From NCBI GenBank assembly GCA_027025175.1, contig JALVRF010000088.1, forward strand, positions 1 through 38,587: 38,587 nt of DNA, read 5' to 3'. Shown here one piece after another: positions 9,158 to 17,590 of the stretch. Origin of the DNA: Candidatus Aminicenantota bacterium. GTDB taxonomy: Bacteria > Acidobacteriota > Aminicenantia > S016-38. Under the pieces are notes generated by a model, which saw nothing but the letters and a program-made list of their open reading frames with translations, ran no database searches and was not told the DNA's origin. The position numbers and the translations under genes are program-made. How positions within the stretch are numbered: the first letter of the stretch is position 1; the number at the start of each line of letters is the position of its first letter.

Positions 9158-9672
9158 TTTGCCCTCCTTTCTTCAATGTATGTAGGGGCGTTTTTGGGGG
9201 ATTTTCCCTTAAGCACCCTGTGATAATAATCGTATGTGAGGGGTGTGCCCTCCTTTATTATCTCCGCTCCCCTTAATGTTCCTATAAACAGGGTGTGGGT
9301 TCCTGTCTCCATTTTCCCTTCCACTTTAAATTCCATGTAAGCGAGGGTATGTTCAAGAACAATGGGGACACCGGTTTTTCCTATTTTGTATTTTATCCCT
9401 TTGAACTTGTCTATATCTCTCCCTGAGTGGAAGCCGAAAATACCGATGAATTTGAAGGGGGTTTCCTGTTCCAGGACGGAGATGGAGAAAATCCCGCTTT
9501 TGTTAACAAAACTATGAGTGAGATTTTCCCGGTTAAGGCAAACCGCCACCCTGGGCGGGGTGGCGGTTACCTGAAACACGGTGTTGGCTATCTGACCGTT
9601 TAACCTCTCCTGGTCCCTTGAACTTACGATGTAAAGCCCGTAGGTTATTTTGTGAAGGGCTTTAAGGTCCAT
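9154..9672 (-). CDS. Flavin reductase-like FMN-binding protein (high-molecular-weight rubredoxin / flavoredoxin type)
   Basis: [56 protein letters not shown] is typical of the flavin reductase domain of Hrb proteins; ATGA overlap with the rubredoxin start. Confidence 0.88.
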   Translation of the reverse strand: MDLKALHKITYGLYIVSSRDQERLNGQIANTVFQVTATPPRVAVCLNRENLTHSFVNKSGIFSISVLEQETPFKFIGIFGFHSGRDIDKFKGIKYKIGKTGVPIVLEHTLAYMEFKVEGKMETGTHTLFIGTLRGAEIIKEGTPLTYDYYHRVLKGKSPKNAPTYIEERRAK

Positions 9673-9674
9673 TT

Positions 9675-10094
9675 TTAAATGTCTTCAAGAAGACCTGTGA
9701 AGGTGTCGTGATGCTCCTCCTCGTCCTGGAGAATCTTCCTGAAGAGCCTTGCAGTGGTGTAGTCATCTTCTTCCTGGGCTTTCTTGATGATTCTGCGATA
9801 GAGTTCTATGGCACTTTCTTCGTCCTTCGCATCCTGCTCCAGCATTTCCTTTAGAGTTTCCCCCACGAATATGGGGTCGGGTTTTGTGGTGGGTCTTCCA
9901 CCCAGGTAGGCAAGCCTTTCGGCAATGGCCTCTGCGTGCTTCATCTCCTCTATGGCTATCTTCTCAAATTCCTCCTTGACGGCAAATCCCTTTACTCCCT
10001 TCCAGAGAACATGCTGCCACATGTACTGAATGGAGACCTGTATTTCCCGGGCTATAGCCTGATTTAACAGATCCATTAATTCCTTTGATGCCAT
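9675..10094 (-). CDS. Ferritin-like / bacterioferritin-type diiron protein
   Basis: Four-helix pattern with EIQVSIQYMWQ, EEMKHAE, DEESAIELYRRI and DEEEHHD. Start chosen at 10094 (MASKELM, SD aaggaggg) rather than the longer ORF to 10151. Confidence 0.85.
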   Translation of the reverse strand: MASKELMDLLNQAIAREIQVSIQYMWQHVLWKGVKGFAVKEEFEKIAIEEMKHAEAIAERLAYLGGRPTTKPDPIFVGETLKEMLEQDAKDEESAIELYRRIIKKAQEEDDYTTARLFRKILQDEEEHHDTFTGLLEDI

Positions 10095-10111
10095 TTTTCC
10101 CTCCTTATGTA

Positions 10112-10606
10112 TTATGCCCCTATGTGAACCATGGGATTGAATTCTTCCCAATCCTCAAACCTTTCTATGTTCTCCTTCTCCAATTTTAGAAGGTGGTAAT
10201 GGCCCATTTCCATGGAGGAGAAAAAGAGCAGGTTCTTCCTTACCTCCGGGTCACCGGAGAACCTTTCCGCCAGGGTTTTGTAAAACTCGTGGGCTGCCAG
10301 TTCCGCCTCCATGGCTTGGGTAAGAATTTCGCTGAGGGGGACCTCTTCCCTTTCAAATTTTATCTCCGGAAGGGGAACCGGGGTTTTTTCCGGGAGTTCA
10401 GGTTCCCTGCCTGGAAATTTCCCCCGGTAAATCTGCTCTATTAACTGGCGATGTTTCTCCTCTTCCCCTGCCAGGAAAAGGAATTTATCCTTCAGAATAG
10501 CGTTTTCTACTGCCTCGGCAACCTTTTTGTATATTTTACTTGCTTCCACCTCGGATTTTATAGCCGAAAGGAGAAGTTCCTCTAAGGTAAATTTATCTAG
10601 GTCCAT
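10112..10606 (-). CDS. Rubrerythrin-like diiron protein without a rubredoxin domain
   Basis: SEVEASKIYKKVAEA, AGEEEKHRQLIEQIY, AELAAHEFYKTLAERF, SSMEMGHYHLLKLE: paired E...ExxH motifs; no CxxC. Confidence 0.82.
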   Translation of the reverse strand: MDLDKFTLEELLLSAIKSEVEASKIYKKVAEAVENAILKDKFLFLAGEEEKHRQLIEQIYRGKFPGREPELPEKTPVPLPEIKFEREEVPLSEILTQAMEAELAAHEFYKTLAERFSGDPEVRKNLLFFSSMEMGHYHLLKLEKENIERFEDWEEFNPMVHIGA

Positions 10607-10616
10607 GCTTTCCTCC

Positions 10617-11000
10617 TCAGAGTTTCAACTCTGCGGAGTTGGTCCAGAGTCCGTGAATATTGCAGAAGGAAAGGGCATAAATGGTGCCGGATTTTTCGGT
10701 TTTAAATTTAATGGTCAGCCAGGGTTCAGTGTAAACCCCTGAGGTGTTCGGTCCCTGGGTGGAGGCACCGTGGGCAGCGAATTCGTACTTGCCTATGAGA
10801 TAAGGGAATTTTTCCCCCTCGGGAAGGAAATAAACCTCAATCCAGCTTATGTGGTGCTCGGTGGTATTAGGATGGGGAATTTCCTTTCCAACCCCCACTT
10901 CCACAACTACCTTTTCCCCTTTTTCCTTGATCTCAATGGAAGGGACATGTTTTTCTCCCTTCCAGTCTCCTGATTGGAGAAGCTCCTTAAAATCCTTCAT
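10617..11000 (-). CDS. Superoxide reductase, 1Fe (neelaredoxin) type
   Basis: EKHVP, HPNTTEHHI and CNIHGLW motifs supply the His4Cys centre; no N-terminal desulforedoxin domain. Confidence 0.93.
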   Translation of the reverse strand: MKDFKELLQSGDWKGEKHVPSIEIKEKGEKVVVEVGVGKEIPHPNTTEHHISWIEVYFLPEGEKFPYLIGKYEFAAHGASTQGPNTSGVYTEPWLTIKFKTEKSGTIYALSFCNIHGLWTNSAELKL

Positions 11001-11015
11001 TTTTTCCTCCCTATA

Positions 11016-11522
11016 TTAAAATTTTGCGAACTTATCCTTAGGAAGTCCACATACCGGGCACTTGTCCGGGGGGTTGTCTCCAACATAGGTGTATCCGCAT
11101 ACGGGACAGATGTAAATCTCGGAGATATCCATGTCCTTTCCCTTTTCCACCTCCTCCTTGGCGCTGCTGTAAAGATGATAGTGGATTTTCTCCGCTTCTA
11201 AGGCAAAATGAATGGACCTTTTAGCGCCTTCTTCATCCTGAAGTTCGGCTATGGCGTCATAGGCAGGATACATTTCGTCAATCTCGAATTTTTCCCCGTC
11301 CATGCCCGCCTGGAGATTTTCCTTTGTGCTTCCTATATAACCCAAATTCCTGGCGTGATTCTTGGCATGGACAAGTTCAGCATAGGCTATGGCTTTAAAA
11401 AGCCTGGCTATGTTCTTGAAGCCTTCCTTTTCGGCGATTTCACTGAAAATCAAGTACTTCATGTGGGCCATGGATTCTCCTGCAAAGGCCTCCTGCAGGG
11501 ATTTTTCAGTCATTTTTTTCAT
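11016..11522 (-). CDS. Rubrerythrin
   Basis: [19 protein letters not shown] start, ferritin-like diiron motifs, and C-terminal [29 protein letters not shown] rubredoxin-like domain. Confidence 0.95.
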   Translation of the reverse strand: MKKMTEKSLQEAFAGESMAHMKYLIFSEIAEKEGFKNIARLFKAIAYAELVHAKNHARNLGYIGSTKENLQAGMDGEKFEIDEMYPAYDAIAELQDEEGAKRSIHFALEAEKIHYHLYSSAKEEVEKGKDMDISEIYICPVCGYTYVGDNPPDKCPVCGLPKDKFAKF

Positions 11523-11563
11523 TATAACCTCCTTTTTTTATTAATTTAGATAACCTTCCTTCA

Positions 11564-12352
11564 TTAATATTTTACCTTCTTATAGCAGAACCACCAATCA
11601 AAGCACCTGAAAAGGCCCTTCTTTTTTCCCTCAAGTCTCTGTTTTCTTTCCTGACAGGAAGAGGCAGGGGGAATTATAACCTTATCCTTTATAATCTCGT
11701 TTTTGGGCCAGTTGGCAGGCATGGCAACTCCGTAGTTGTCTGAAACCTGAAGGGCCTTAACTATCCTGAGAATTTCGTCCATGTTCCTTCCCAGTTCCTG
11801 GGGATAATAGAGTATTACCCTTATTATCCCCTTTGGATCCACTATGAAAACGCCTCTTACGGTGTTTGTTCCCTTTTTGGGGTGGAGAAGCCCCAGCCTG
11901 CGGGCCACCCTTCCAGTGTCGTCTCCTATTATGGGGAATTGAATCTGCACTCCCAGGTTTTTCTTTATCCACTCAATCCACTTGATGTGGGAGAAAACCT
12001 GGTCAATGCTTAGGCCGATAAGTTCTGTGTTGAGTTTTTTGAACTGGTCGTATCTCTTCTGGAAGGCCACGAATTCCGTGGTGCACACAGGGGTGAAATC
12101 CGCTGGGTGGGAAAACAGGATGAACCACTTGCCGGCGAAGTGGTCGGGGAGTTTGATTTTTCCCCGGGTAGTCTGAACCTCCATCTCAGGAAACCTTTCC
12201 CCTATCATTGGCATGCGGTGCATCATCCCCATCATATGATGCATTTTCATCATTTCCATCTTTTCCTTAACCATTCTCTTCCCGGGCTTTTCCCCCATGA
12301 GGGGAAGGGCCACCAGGGAAACCAGAACCATAATAAGCAAAACCTTCCTCAT
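11564..12352 (-). CDS. Exported peroxiredoxin (archaeal/Prx6-like) with a Met/His-rich linker
   Basis: [20 protein letters not shown] signal-like segment, then HisMet-rich region, [12 protein letters not shown] active site and C-terminal CFDWWFC. Start at 12352 has SD AAGGAGG; the track's 12382 start lies by the palindrome and has no SD. Confidence 0.88.
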   Translation of the reverse strand: MRKVLLIMVLVSLVALPLMGEKPGKRMVKEKMEMMKMHHMMGMMHRMPMIGERFPEMEVQTTRGKIKLPDHFAGKWFILFSHPADFTPVCTTEFVAFQKRYDQFKKLNTELIGLSIDQVFSHIKWIEWIKKNLGVQIQFPIIGDDTGRVARRLGLLHPKKGTNTVRGVFIVDPKGIIRVILYYPQELGRNMDEILRIVKALQVSDNYGVAMPANWPKNEIIKDKVIIPPASSCQERKQRLEGKKKGLFRCFDWWFCYKKVKY

Positions 12353-12383
12353 TTTATACCTCCTTTTCTTCAATTTTTTCATG

Positions 12384-12413
12384 TTGAAGAGGGGGAAATT
12401 TCCCCCTCTTCAA
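12384..12413. repeat. 30-bp perfect palindrome between the two peroxiredoxin genes
   Basis: ttgaagagggggaaatttccccctcttcaa equals its own reverse complement. Confidence 0.9.
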
Positions 12414-12423
12414 GTTCAAACTA

Positions 12424-13065
12424 TTAGATTTTCTTGTGGCAGAACCACCAGTCAAAGCAGTCGTATTTCCTGAGTCTCTCCTCTGCCTCCTTTTCCGTCA
12501 TGGCAGGAGGAACTATTACTTCTTCTCCCACCAGTTCGTTATTGGGCCAGTTGGCCGGTATAGCCACACCGTTTTTATCGGAGACCTGGAAACCCCGGAT
12601 CATCCTGAGAATCTCGTCCATGTTCCTTCCCAGTTCCTGGGGATAATAAAGTATGGCCCTGATGGTGCTTTCAGGGTCAACTATGAAGACCGCTCTTACG
12701 GTGTTGGTACCCTTGCCGGGATGAATTAGCCCCAGTTTTCCGGAGACCTGACCGGTATCGTCGGCAATTATGGGAAACTTGATCTCAACATTCAGATTTT
12801 CCTTTATCCACTGAACCCACTTGATGTGGGAGAAAACCTGGTCAATGCTGAGACCGATAAGTTCTGTGTTGAGTTTTTTGAACTGGTCGTATCTCTTCTG
12901 GAAGGCCACGAATTCCGTGGTGCACACCGGAGTGAAGTCCGCCGGATGGGAGAAGAGTATAAACCATTTGCCCCTGTAATCATCAGGTAGTTTAATCTTG
13001 CCGTGGGTGGTTATAACCTCAAGTTCCGGAAATTTTTCTCCAATTAATGGAAACCTTCCTTCCAT
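12424..13065 (-). CDS. Peroxiredoxin (archaeal/Prx6-like), cytosolic
   Basis: [33 protein letters not shown] and C-terminal CFDWWFC; no signal peptide. Confidence 0.94.
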   Translation of the reverse strand: MEGRFPLIGEKFPELEVITTHGKIKLPDDYRGKWFILFSHPADFTPVCTTEFVAFQKRYDQFKKLNTELIGLSIDQVFSHIKWVQWIKENLNVEIKFPIIADDTGQVSGKLGLIHPGKGTNTVRAVFIVDPESTIRAILYYPQELGRNMDEILRMIRGFQVSDKNGVAIPANWPNNELVGEEVIVPPAMTEKEAEERLRKYDCFDWWFCHKKI

Positions 13066-13078
13066 TCTATACCTCCCT

Positions 13079-13699
13079 TTATTTTATTTCTTTCCAGGAT
13101 ATTGTCCTGTCCCTGAGGGACCTGTTTAGAAGTTCAGCGTGCTCCGCCGTTACCGGGTATTCCTCTATTTTTTCCACATAAAGGCTTCCGTCCTCATCCA
13201 CGGTAAGCGCATTGTAGAGAAGTAATCCCCTGTCAAGGTCCACAGTGTAGACGAAGAGGATGGAGTCCTTAAGATAATTCAATATGGCGCTGTCCTTAAT
13301 GGCCCTTTCCAGACCACCTGCGGCGAAAATCCTTACATGGAAAATTATTTCCGCCTCAAGAGTCTGGCTGGCCATCTCCTTCAGGGTGGAGACGAAAAGT
13401 TCTATGGTATCTTCGATGGGGGTTTCTCCCCCGAACATCAGAACCACCGCCTCCGGGGAAAATTCCATTACCTTTTCAAGGGTTGACTTTACATTATTTT
13501 CCTCCACCACGAAGTGAGCAGCCCTTCCTCCGGTAGAGGAAACAAAGGCTGCTTCTGCTGCTGCACTTATGGCAGCGCATATTATGTTCCTGGGCGAAAT
13601 CACAGCGATCTTGTTGTATTCTGAAAGGATTGCTTCCCCTACCATCTTTCCAGTAAGGGCCCTTAGATAAATTTCCTCACCAAAACTCGTCTTTGCCAT
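13079..13699 (-). CDS. Protein of unknown function inside the oxygen-defence operon
   Basis: 206 aa ORF with SD, co-directional 11-13 nt spacing to neighbours; no recognisable domain motif. Confidence 0.8.
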   Translation of the reverse strand: MAKTSFGEEIYLRALTGKMVGEAILSEYNKIAVISPRNIICAAISAAAEAAFVSSTGGRAAHFVVEENNVKSTLEKVMEFSPEAVVLMFGGETPIEDTIELFVSTLKEMASQTLEAEIIFHVRIFAAGGLERAIKDSAILNYLKDSILFVYTVDLDRGLLLYNALTVDEDGSLYVEKIEEYPVTAEHAELLNRSLRDRTISWKEIK

Positions 13700-13710
13700 T
13701 TTGTCCCTCC

Positions 13711-14892
13711 TTAAAATATATTTAGTTCCTTATGTTTTTCAGCGATGGCCTCAGCCAGGGAATCAACCTTTTTGAGGTCCTCTTCCCCTGGCAGTCCCTT
13801 TACCATTACCGGTTCAAAGGTTTCCACCTTCAGGGATGAAACTTGGTTCAGAATGTGATCCAGCGCCTTTCCTCCCCATCCATAGGAGCCCATAAATCCG
13901 AAAAATTTTAATTTCGGCCTCAGGGCATTGGTAAGATAGGCGGCGTAAATGGCTAAGGGATGTGCCCCCACCAGGACCGTGGGAGCCGCCAATATGAGCG
14001 TAGGAGCATCCACCAGTTCTATGGCAAATCTTCCAAGGTCAATCTTTGCAAGGTCAAAGGGAACGACCCCAATCCCTTTTTCCATCAGGCTATTTATCAA
14101 CCTGTCCACAAGAATCCTTGTGCTTCCGTGCATGGAAGTATAGGGAAGTAAAACCTTGTTGACCAGCCGGTCCGAGACCCAGTCCTCGTAGGCACTTATA
14201 ATGAAATCCGGGTTTTTCCATAAAGGTCCATGGCTCGGGGCTATGATTTCTGGATTCATTTCCCGGATCCACTTCAGGTACTTCCTTATTTGAACCCTGA
14301 AGGGCATCATTATTTCCGCATAATATCTTTTGGCATCCTCCAGGACCTTGGCATCTTCCTCGGCGTACAGCCTTGAGGTTGCAAAATGGGAGCCGAAAAG
14401 GTCACAGGTGAACAGGATTTTATCCTCCACCAGATAGGTGAGCATGGTCTCGGGCCAGTGAACCCAGGGGGCCATGTAGAACCTGAGGGTTTTATTCCCG
14501 AGGCTCAGTTCTTCCTTATCCTTTATCACCAGGAATTTTTCCTCGGGAATATGGAGATGGTCCATAAGCATTCCCTTACATTTTGCGTTGGTTACCACCT
14601 TAGCATTGGGGAATTTTTCCAGCACCGCAGGTATTGATCCGGAGTGGTCCTGCTCGGCGTGATTGGAAATTACATAATCCACCTTTGCCCCGGTTTTTCT
14701 CAGGTTTTCCAGAAGTTCCCGGGTTTTTTCCGGGTCTACGGTATCTATAAGAGCGGTTTTTTCTGAGCCTATAATGAGAAACGAATTATAGGATGTCCCA
14801 TCAGGAATGGGGATTAATTCGTCAAATAACCTCCTTTCCCAGTGTATGGAACCCACCGATAAAACCCCTTGTTTTACTTCAATTACTGCCAT
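13711..14892 (-). CDS. Flavodiiron protein (A-type; beta-lactamase-like plus flavodoxin domains)
   Basis: SNHAEQDHSGSIP diiron motif, DLFGSHFATSRLY, C-terminal flavodoxin domain (YTSMHGSTRILVDRLINSL...FGFMGSYGWGGKA). Start set at 14892 (MAVIEVKQGVLSVGSIHW, SD aggagg). Confidence 0.94.
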   Translation of the reverse strand: MAVIEVKQGVLSVGSIHWERRLFDELIPIPDGTSYNSFLIIGSEKTALIDTVDPEKTRELLENLRKTGAKVDYVISNHAEQDHSGSIPAVLEKFPNAKVVTNAKCKGMLMDHLHIPEEKFLVIKDKEELSLGNKTLRFYMAPWVHWPETMLTYLVEDKILFTCDLFGSHFATSRLYAEEDAKVLEDAKRYYAEIMMPFRVQIRKYLKWIREMNPEIIAPSHGPLWKNPDFIISAYEDWVSDRLVNKVLLPYTSMHGSTRILVDRLINSLMEKGIGVVPFDLAKIDLGRFAIELVDAPTLILAAPTVLVGAHPLAIYAAYLTNALRPKLKFFGFMGSYGWGGKALDHILNQVSSLKVETFEPVMVKGLPGEEDLKKVDSLAEAIAEKHKELNIF

Positions 14893-14954
14893 ATTAGTCC
14901 TCCTTTTTGTGAGATAAGAATATGATAAATCCATAAAAATTTATTCTCAATGCC

Positions 14955-14970
14955 ATAATCAATAATTATT
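14955..14970. promoter_or_regulatory. AT-rich dyad, candidate PerR/Fur operator
   Basis: ATAAT-CAATA-ATTAT inverted repeat (14955-14969) containing the perfect 10-bp palindrome AATAATTATT (14961-14970); overlaps the -10 and predicted TSS of the ROS operon. Confidence 0.5.
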
Positions 14971-14996
14971 TTAAAACAAAAAAAAGTTTAAGTCAA
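14968..14996 (-). promoter_or_regulatory. Promoter of the flavodiiron/ROS operon: TTGACT-N17-TAAAAT
   Basis: Minus strand: TTGACT (14996-14991), 17-nt spacer, TAAAAT (14973-14968). Confidence 0.7.
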
Positions 14997-15026
14997 GCCC
15001 CTTTTTCCTTATGGTATAATTTTTCC

Positions 15027-15449
15027 ATGATGGAAGAAAAGGAACTCATAAAAAGACTTAAGGAAAAGGGTTATGTTCTTTCCATGCCCAGGATAGCCAT
15101 ACTCCGTTATGTGCTTTCCCACAGAACCCACCATACCGCTGAAAGTATTTATAAGGCTTTAAGGGAAGAATATCCCAACATATCCATGGCCACCGTGTAC
15201 AACACCCTTAAACTCCTTTCCAAGGAAGGAGTTGTCCATCAGGTAATGATAGACGAGAACAAGGTGGTCTACGATTCCAATACCTATTTCCACCCCCATT
15301 TCAAGTGCAGGGTCTGTGGGAAAATTGAGGATGTGGACTTGCCCTTCAACTTCCAGATTCCCGACGAATTAGGGGGAAGAAAGATTGAGGACTTCCACAT
15401 TTACCTTTATGGGGTTTGCGCCGATTGCAGAAAAAAACTGGGCGTCTAA
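15027..15449 (+). CDS. perR: Fur-family regulator, PerR-like
   Basis: Fur fold (HHTAESIYKALREEYPNISMATVYNTLKLLSKEGVVHQV), CxxC pairs CRVCGK and CADCRK; metal-site residues align with PerR His37, Asp85, His91, His93 and Asp104 by eye. Confidence 0.85.
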   Translation: MMEEKELIKRLKEKGYVLSMPRIAILRYVLSHRTHHTAESIYKALREEYPNISMATVYNTLKLLSKEGVVHQVMIDENKVVYDSNTYFHPHFKCRVCGKIEDVDLPFNFQIPDELGGRKIEDFHIYLYGVCADCRKKLGV

Positions 15450-17299
15450 AAAGGCATAATTCTCACAAGAAAGGAAAAGAGAAAAGCCACAGAAAGAGAT
15501 AGAGCGATAGAGTAGAGGGTTGTCTTCCAGCCAAACTCCTTTATCTGCACGGAAATCGAGGACAGACAGGGAATGTAAAAGGTTACGAAGGTGGTAAATA
15601 CCAGCATCTGTTTGGCTGAAAGTATGGAGCCCAGTTTGGTGATTTCCACCCCCAGGGCCTGGGAGGCCATTATGAGGGTCAATTCCTTCCTCAAAAAACC
15701 GAATATCAAAGTAATTCCCAGTCCAGAGGGTAAAGATAGGGCTTTCATGAGGGGGGAGAGAATGGAGGAAATCCATATGTCCCAGTTCAGGGCGTGGATG
15801 AATCCCAGAATCACGCTTCCAGCTATGAGCACTGGCCACGCGTAAAATATGAATTCCTCCACCTGAAAGGCCAGTTTTTTAAACAGTATTTGGAGAGAGG
15901 GAAGTTTGTAAGATGGAACCTCTATAATAAGCTCCGCAGATGGCTCCTTTTTAAACTTCGAAATCAATGAGCCCACAAGACCCACTATAATTATGTTGGC
16001 AAAATAAAAGGCCAGGGCGTACCAGAAACCCATAAAATAACCTACCAGAGCCAGAATTACCGTGGTTCTTGCCGAACAGGGAATGAAGGGAATGAGCAGG
16101 GCGGATATTATTCTGTCCCTTTCGTCTTCGATAATCCTGGTTCCCATAAGGGCGGGCACCGTGCATCCGTAGCCCAGGAGGAAAGGAACAATAGCCTTTC
16201 CGTGGAGGCCTATTTTGTGCATGAGAACATCCGTAAGAAAGGCCACCCTTGATAGATAACCTGCCTCCTCAAGAAAGGACAGGAAGAAGATAAGGGGAAT
16301 CATGTAGGGGAGAACTATCCCGACACCTCCGGTTATGCCGTCCATCAGGGACGAGATTATTTCCTTTGTGAAGGGGGAAGGAAAAAGACCTACCAGTTTC
16401 TGGGTGAGGCTTTCAAGAGGTGCCACGGTTAAGTTTTCTATTACACTCCCCACCCAGAATACCAGGGCAAAGAAAGAGGCAAATATAAGGAGAAGCATCA
16501 AATACCCGAAAAAGGGATGAAGAAGAAGCCTGTCAACTTTTTCGCCTGGAACAAGGGCAATCTTACCCTGGCTCGTTATCTTCTCCGCTATTTTCATGGA
16601 GAGATGGTGTCTTTCTGCAGCAAAAATTTCAAAGGGCGGAATACCGTGAAGAGATACCAGTTCCTCCTGAATTTCCTTTACCCTGGCAGCCAGATGGGGA
16701 GGGGGCGGAAGGGCTCCTTCCAGGTACTTAACCGCCAGAAAACGGCTTCCTGCTTCCTTCTCTATTCTTTTTACCTTTTCCTCCACATGTTTTGTGAAGG
16801 GAAAATGTGCCGGAACCCTGGCTTTGCTCAAACTCTTTACCGCTTCGTATATTCCCTTGCCGTGAACCGCCACCATGGGAATCACCGGTATTCCCAGAAT
16901 CTCCGATAGTTTTTTAACATCTATTTTTATTTTCTTCCTCTGGGCCTCATCCATCATGTTAAGAAGAAGGACCATGGGTTTTTTGAGTTCAGCCAGTTCC
17001 AGGGTAAACTCCAGGGACCTCCAGATAAGGGAAGCGTCCATTATGTTAACTATGATGTCATAGGGCTCGTTGAGAAGGAATTTGAGGGTAACTTCCTCGG
17101 CCTCGTCAGAGGGAAAGAGGGAATAGGTGCCGGGAAGGTCCACCACCTCGTAGGTTTCCCCGCCGAAGACCACTTTGGCCCTGGAGACCTTCACCGTGGT
17201 CCCAGGAAAATTTGAAGTCTGAACCCTTACCCCGCTTATCTGGGAGAAAAAGGAGGATTTTCCGCAGTTGGGCTGACCAAGAAGGAGAACCCTTTTCAT
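15446..17299 (-). CDS. feoB: Ferrous iron transport protein B
   Basis: N-terminal GTPase GQPNCGKSSFF, DLPGTYSLFPSDEAE, NMMDEAQ; C-terminal gate-domain TM segments including LLGYGCTVPALMGTRIIEDERDR. Confidence 0.95.
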   Translation of the reverse strand: MKRVLLLGQPNCGKSSFFSQISGVRVQTSNFPGTTVKVSRAKVVFGGETYEVVDLPGTYSLFPSDEAEEVTLKFLLNEPYDIIVNIMDASLIWRSLEFTLELAELKKPMVLLLNMMDEAQRKKIKIDVKKLSEILGIPVIPMVAVHGKGIYEAVKSLSKARVPAHFPFTKHVEEKVKRIEKEAGSRFLAVKYLEGALPPPPHLAARVKEIQEELVSLHGIPPFEIFAAERHHLSMKIAEKITSQGKIALVPGEKVDRLLLHPFFGYLMLLLIFASFFALVFWVGSVIENLTVAPLESLTQKLVGLFPSPFTKEIISSLMDGITGGVGIVLPYMIPLIFFLSFLEEAGYLSRVAFLTDVLMHKIGLHGKAIVPFLLGYGCTVPALMGTRIIEDERDRIISALLIPFIPCSARTTVILALVGYFMGFWYALAFYFANIIIVGLVGSLISKFKKEPSAELIIEVPSYKLPSLQILFKKLAFQVEEFIFYAWPVLIAGSVILGFIHALNWDIWISSILSPLMKALSLPSGLGITLIFGFLRKELTLIMASQALGVEITKLGSILSAKQMLVFTTFVTFYIPCLSSISVQIKEFGWKTTLYSIALSLSVAFLFSFLVRIMPF

Positions 17300-17302
17300 A
17301 GT

Positions 17303-17533
17303 TTAAAGTGGGGAAACGATAATTTTCCCGGCCATTCCCCTGCCAATGGCTATCTGGGAGCCGTTGGAAAGATTTTTTACCAGAATTGGACCGCCGAAAA
17401 CGGCTTTATATAAAACCTCAACCTCATCTCCCTTTTTAAGACCCATGGCCATTATCCTTCTTATGCTATTGGTTCCTCCGTATATGTCCATCACCCGGGC
17501 TCTGGAGCCTATGGGCAAGTCCAGCAAAGACAT
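17303..17533 (-). CDS. feoA: Ferrous iron transport protein A
   Basis: SH3-like 76-aa protein, SLLDLPIGSRARVMDI...RIMAMGLKKGDEVEVL, directly upstream of feoB. Confidence 0.93.
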   Translation of the reverse strand: MSLLDLPIGSRARVMDIYGGTNSIRRIMAMGLKKGDEVEVLYKAVFGGPILVKNLSNGSQIAIGRGMAGKIIVSPL

Positions 17534-17553
17534 TTTTTACCTCCAGGGTAGTA

Positions 17554-17582
17554 ATTTTACTCCTTTTCCCCCATCCAATCAA
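17554..17582 (-). promoter_or_regulatory. feoAB promoter: TTGATT-N17-TAAAAT
   Basis: Minus strand: TTGATT (17582-17577), 17-nt spacer, TAAAAT (17559-17554), 20 nt upstream of the feoA ATG. Confidence 0.6.
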
Positions 17583-17590
17583 GACTCATT

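Noticed and set aside
12353-12382. Longer start for the exported peroxiredoxin ([10 protein letters not shown]...)
   Set aside because: ATG at 12382 abuts the palindrome with no SD, while 12352 has a strong AAGGAGG at correct spacing.
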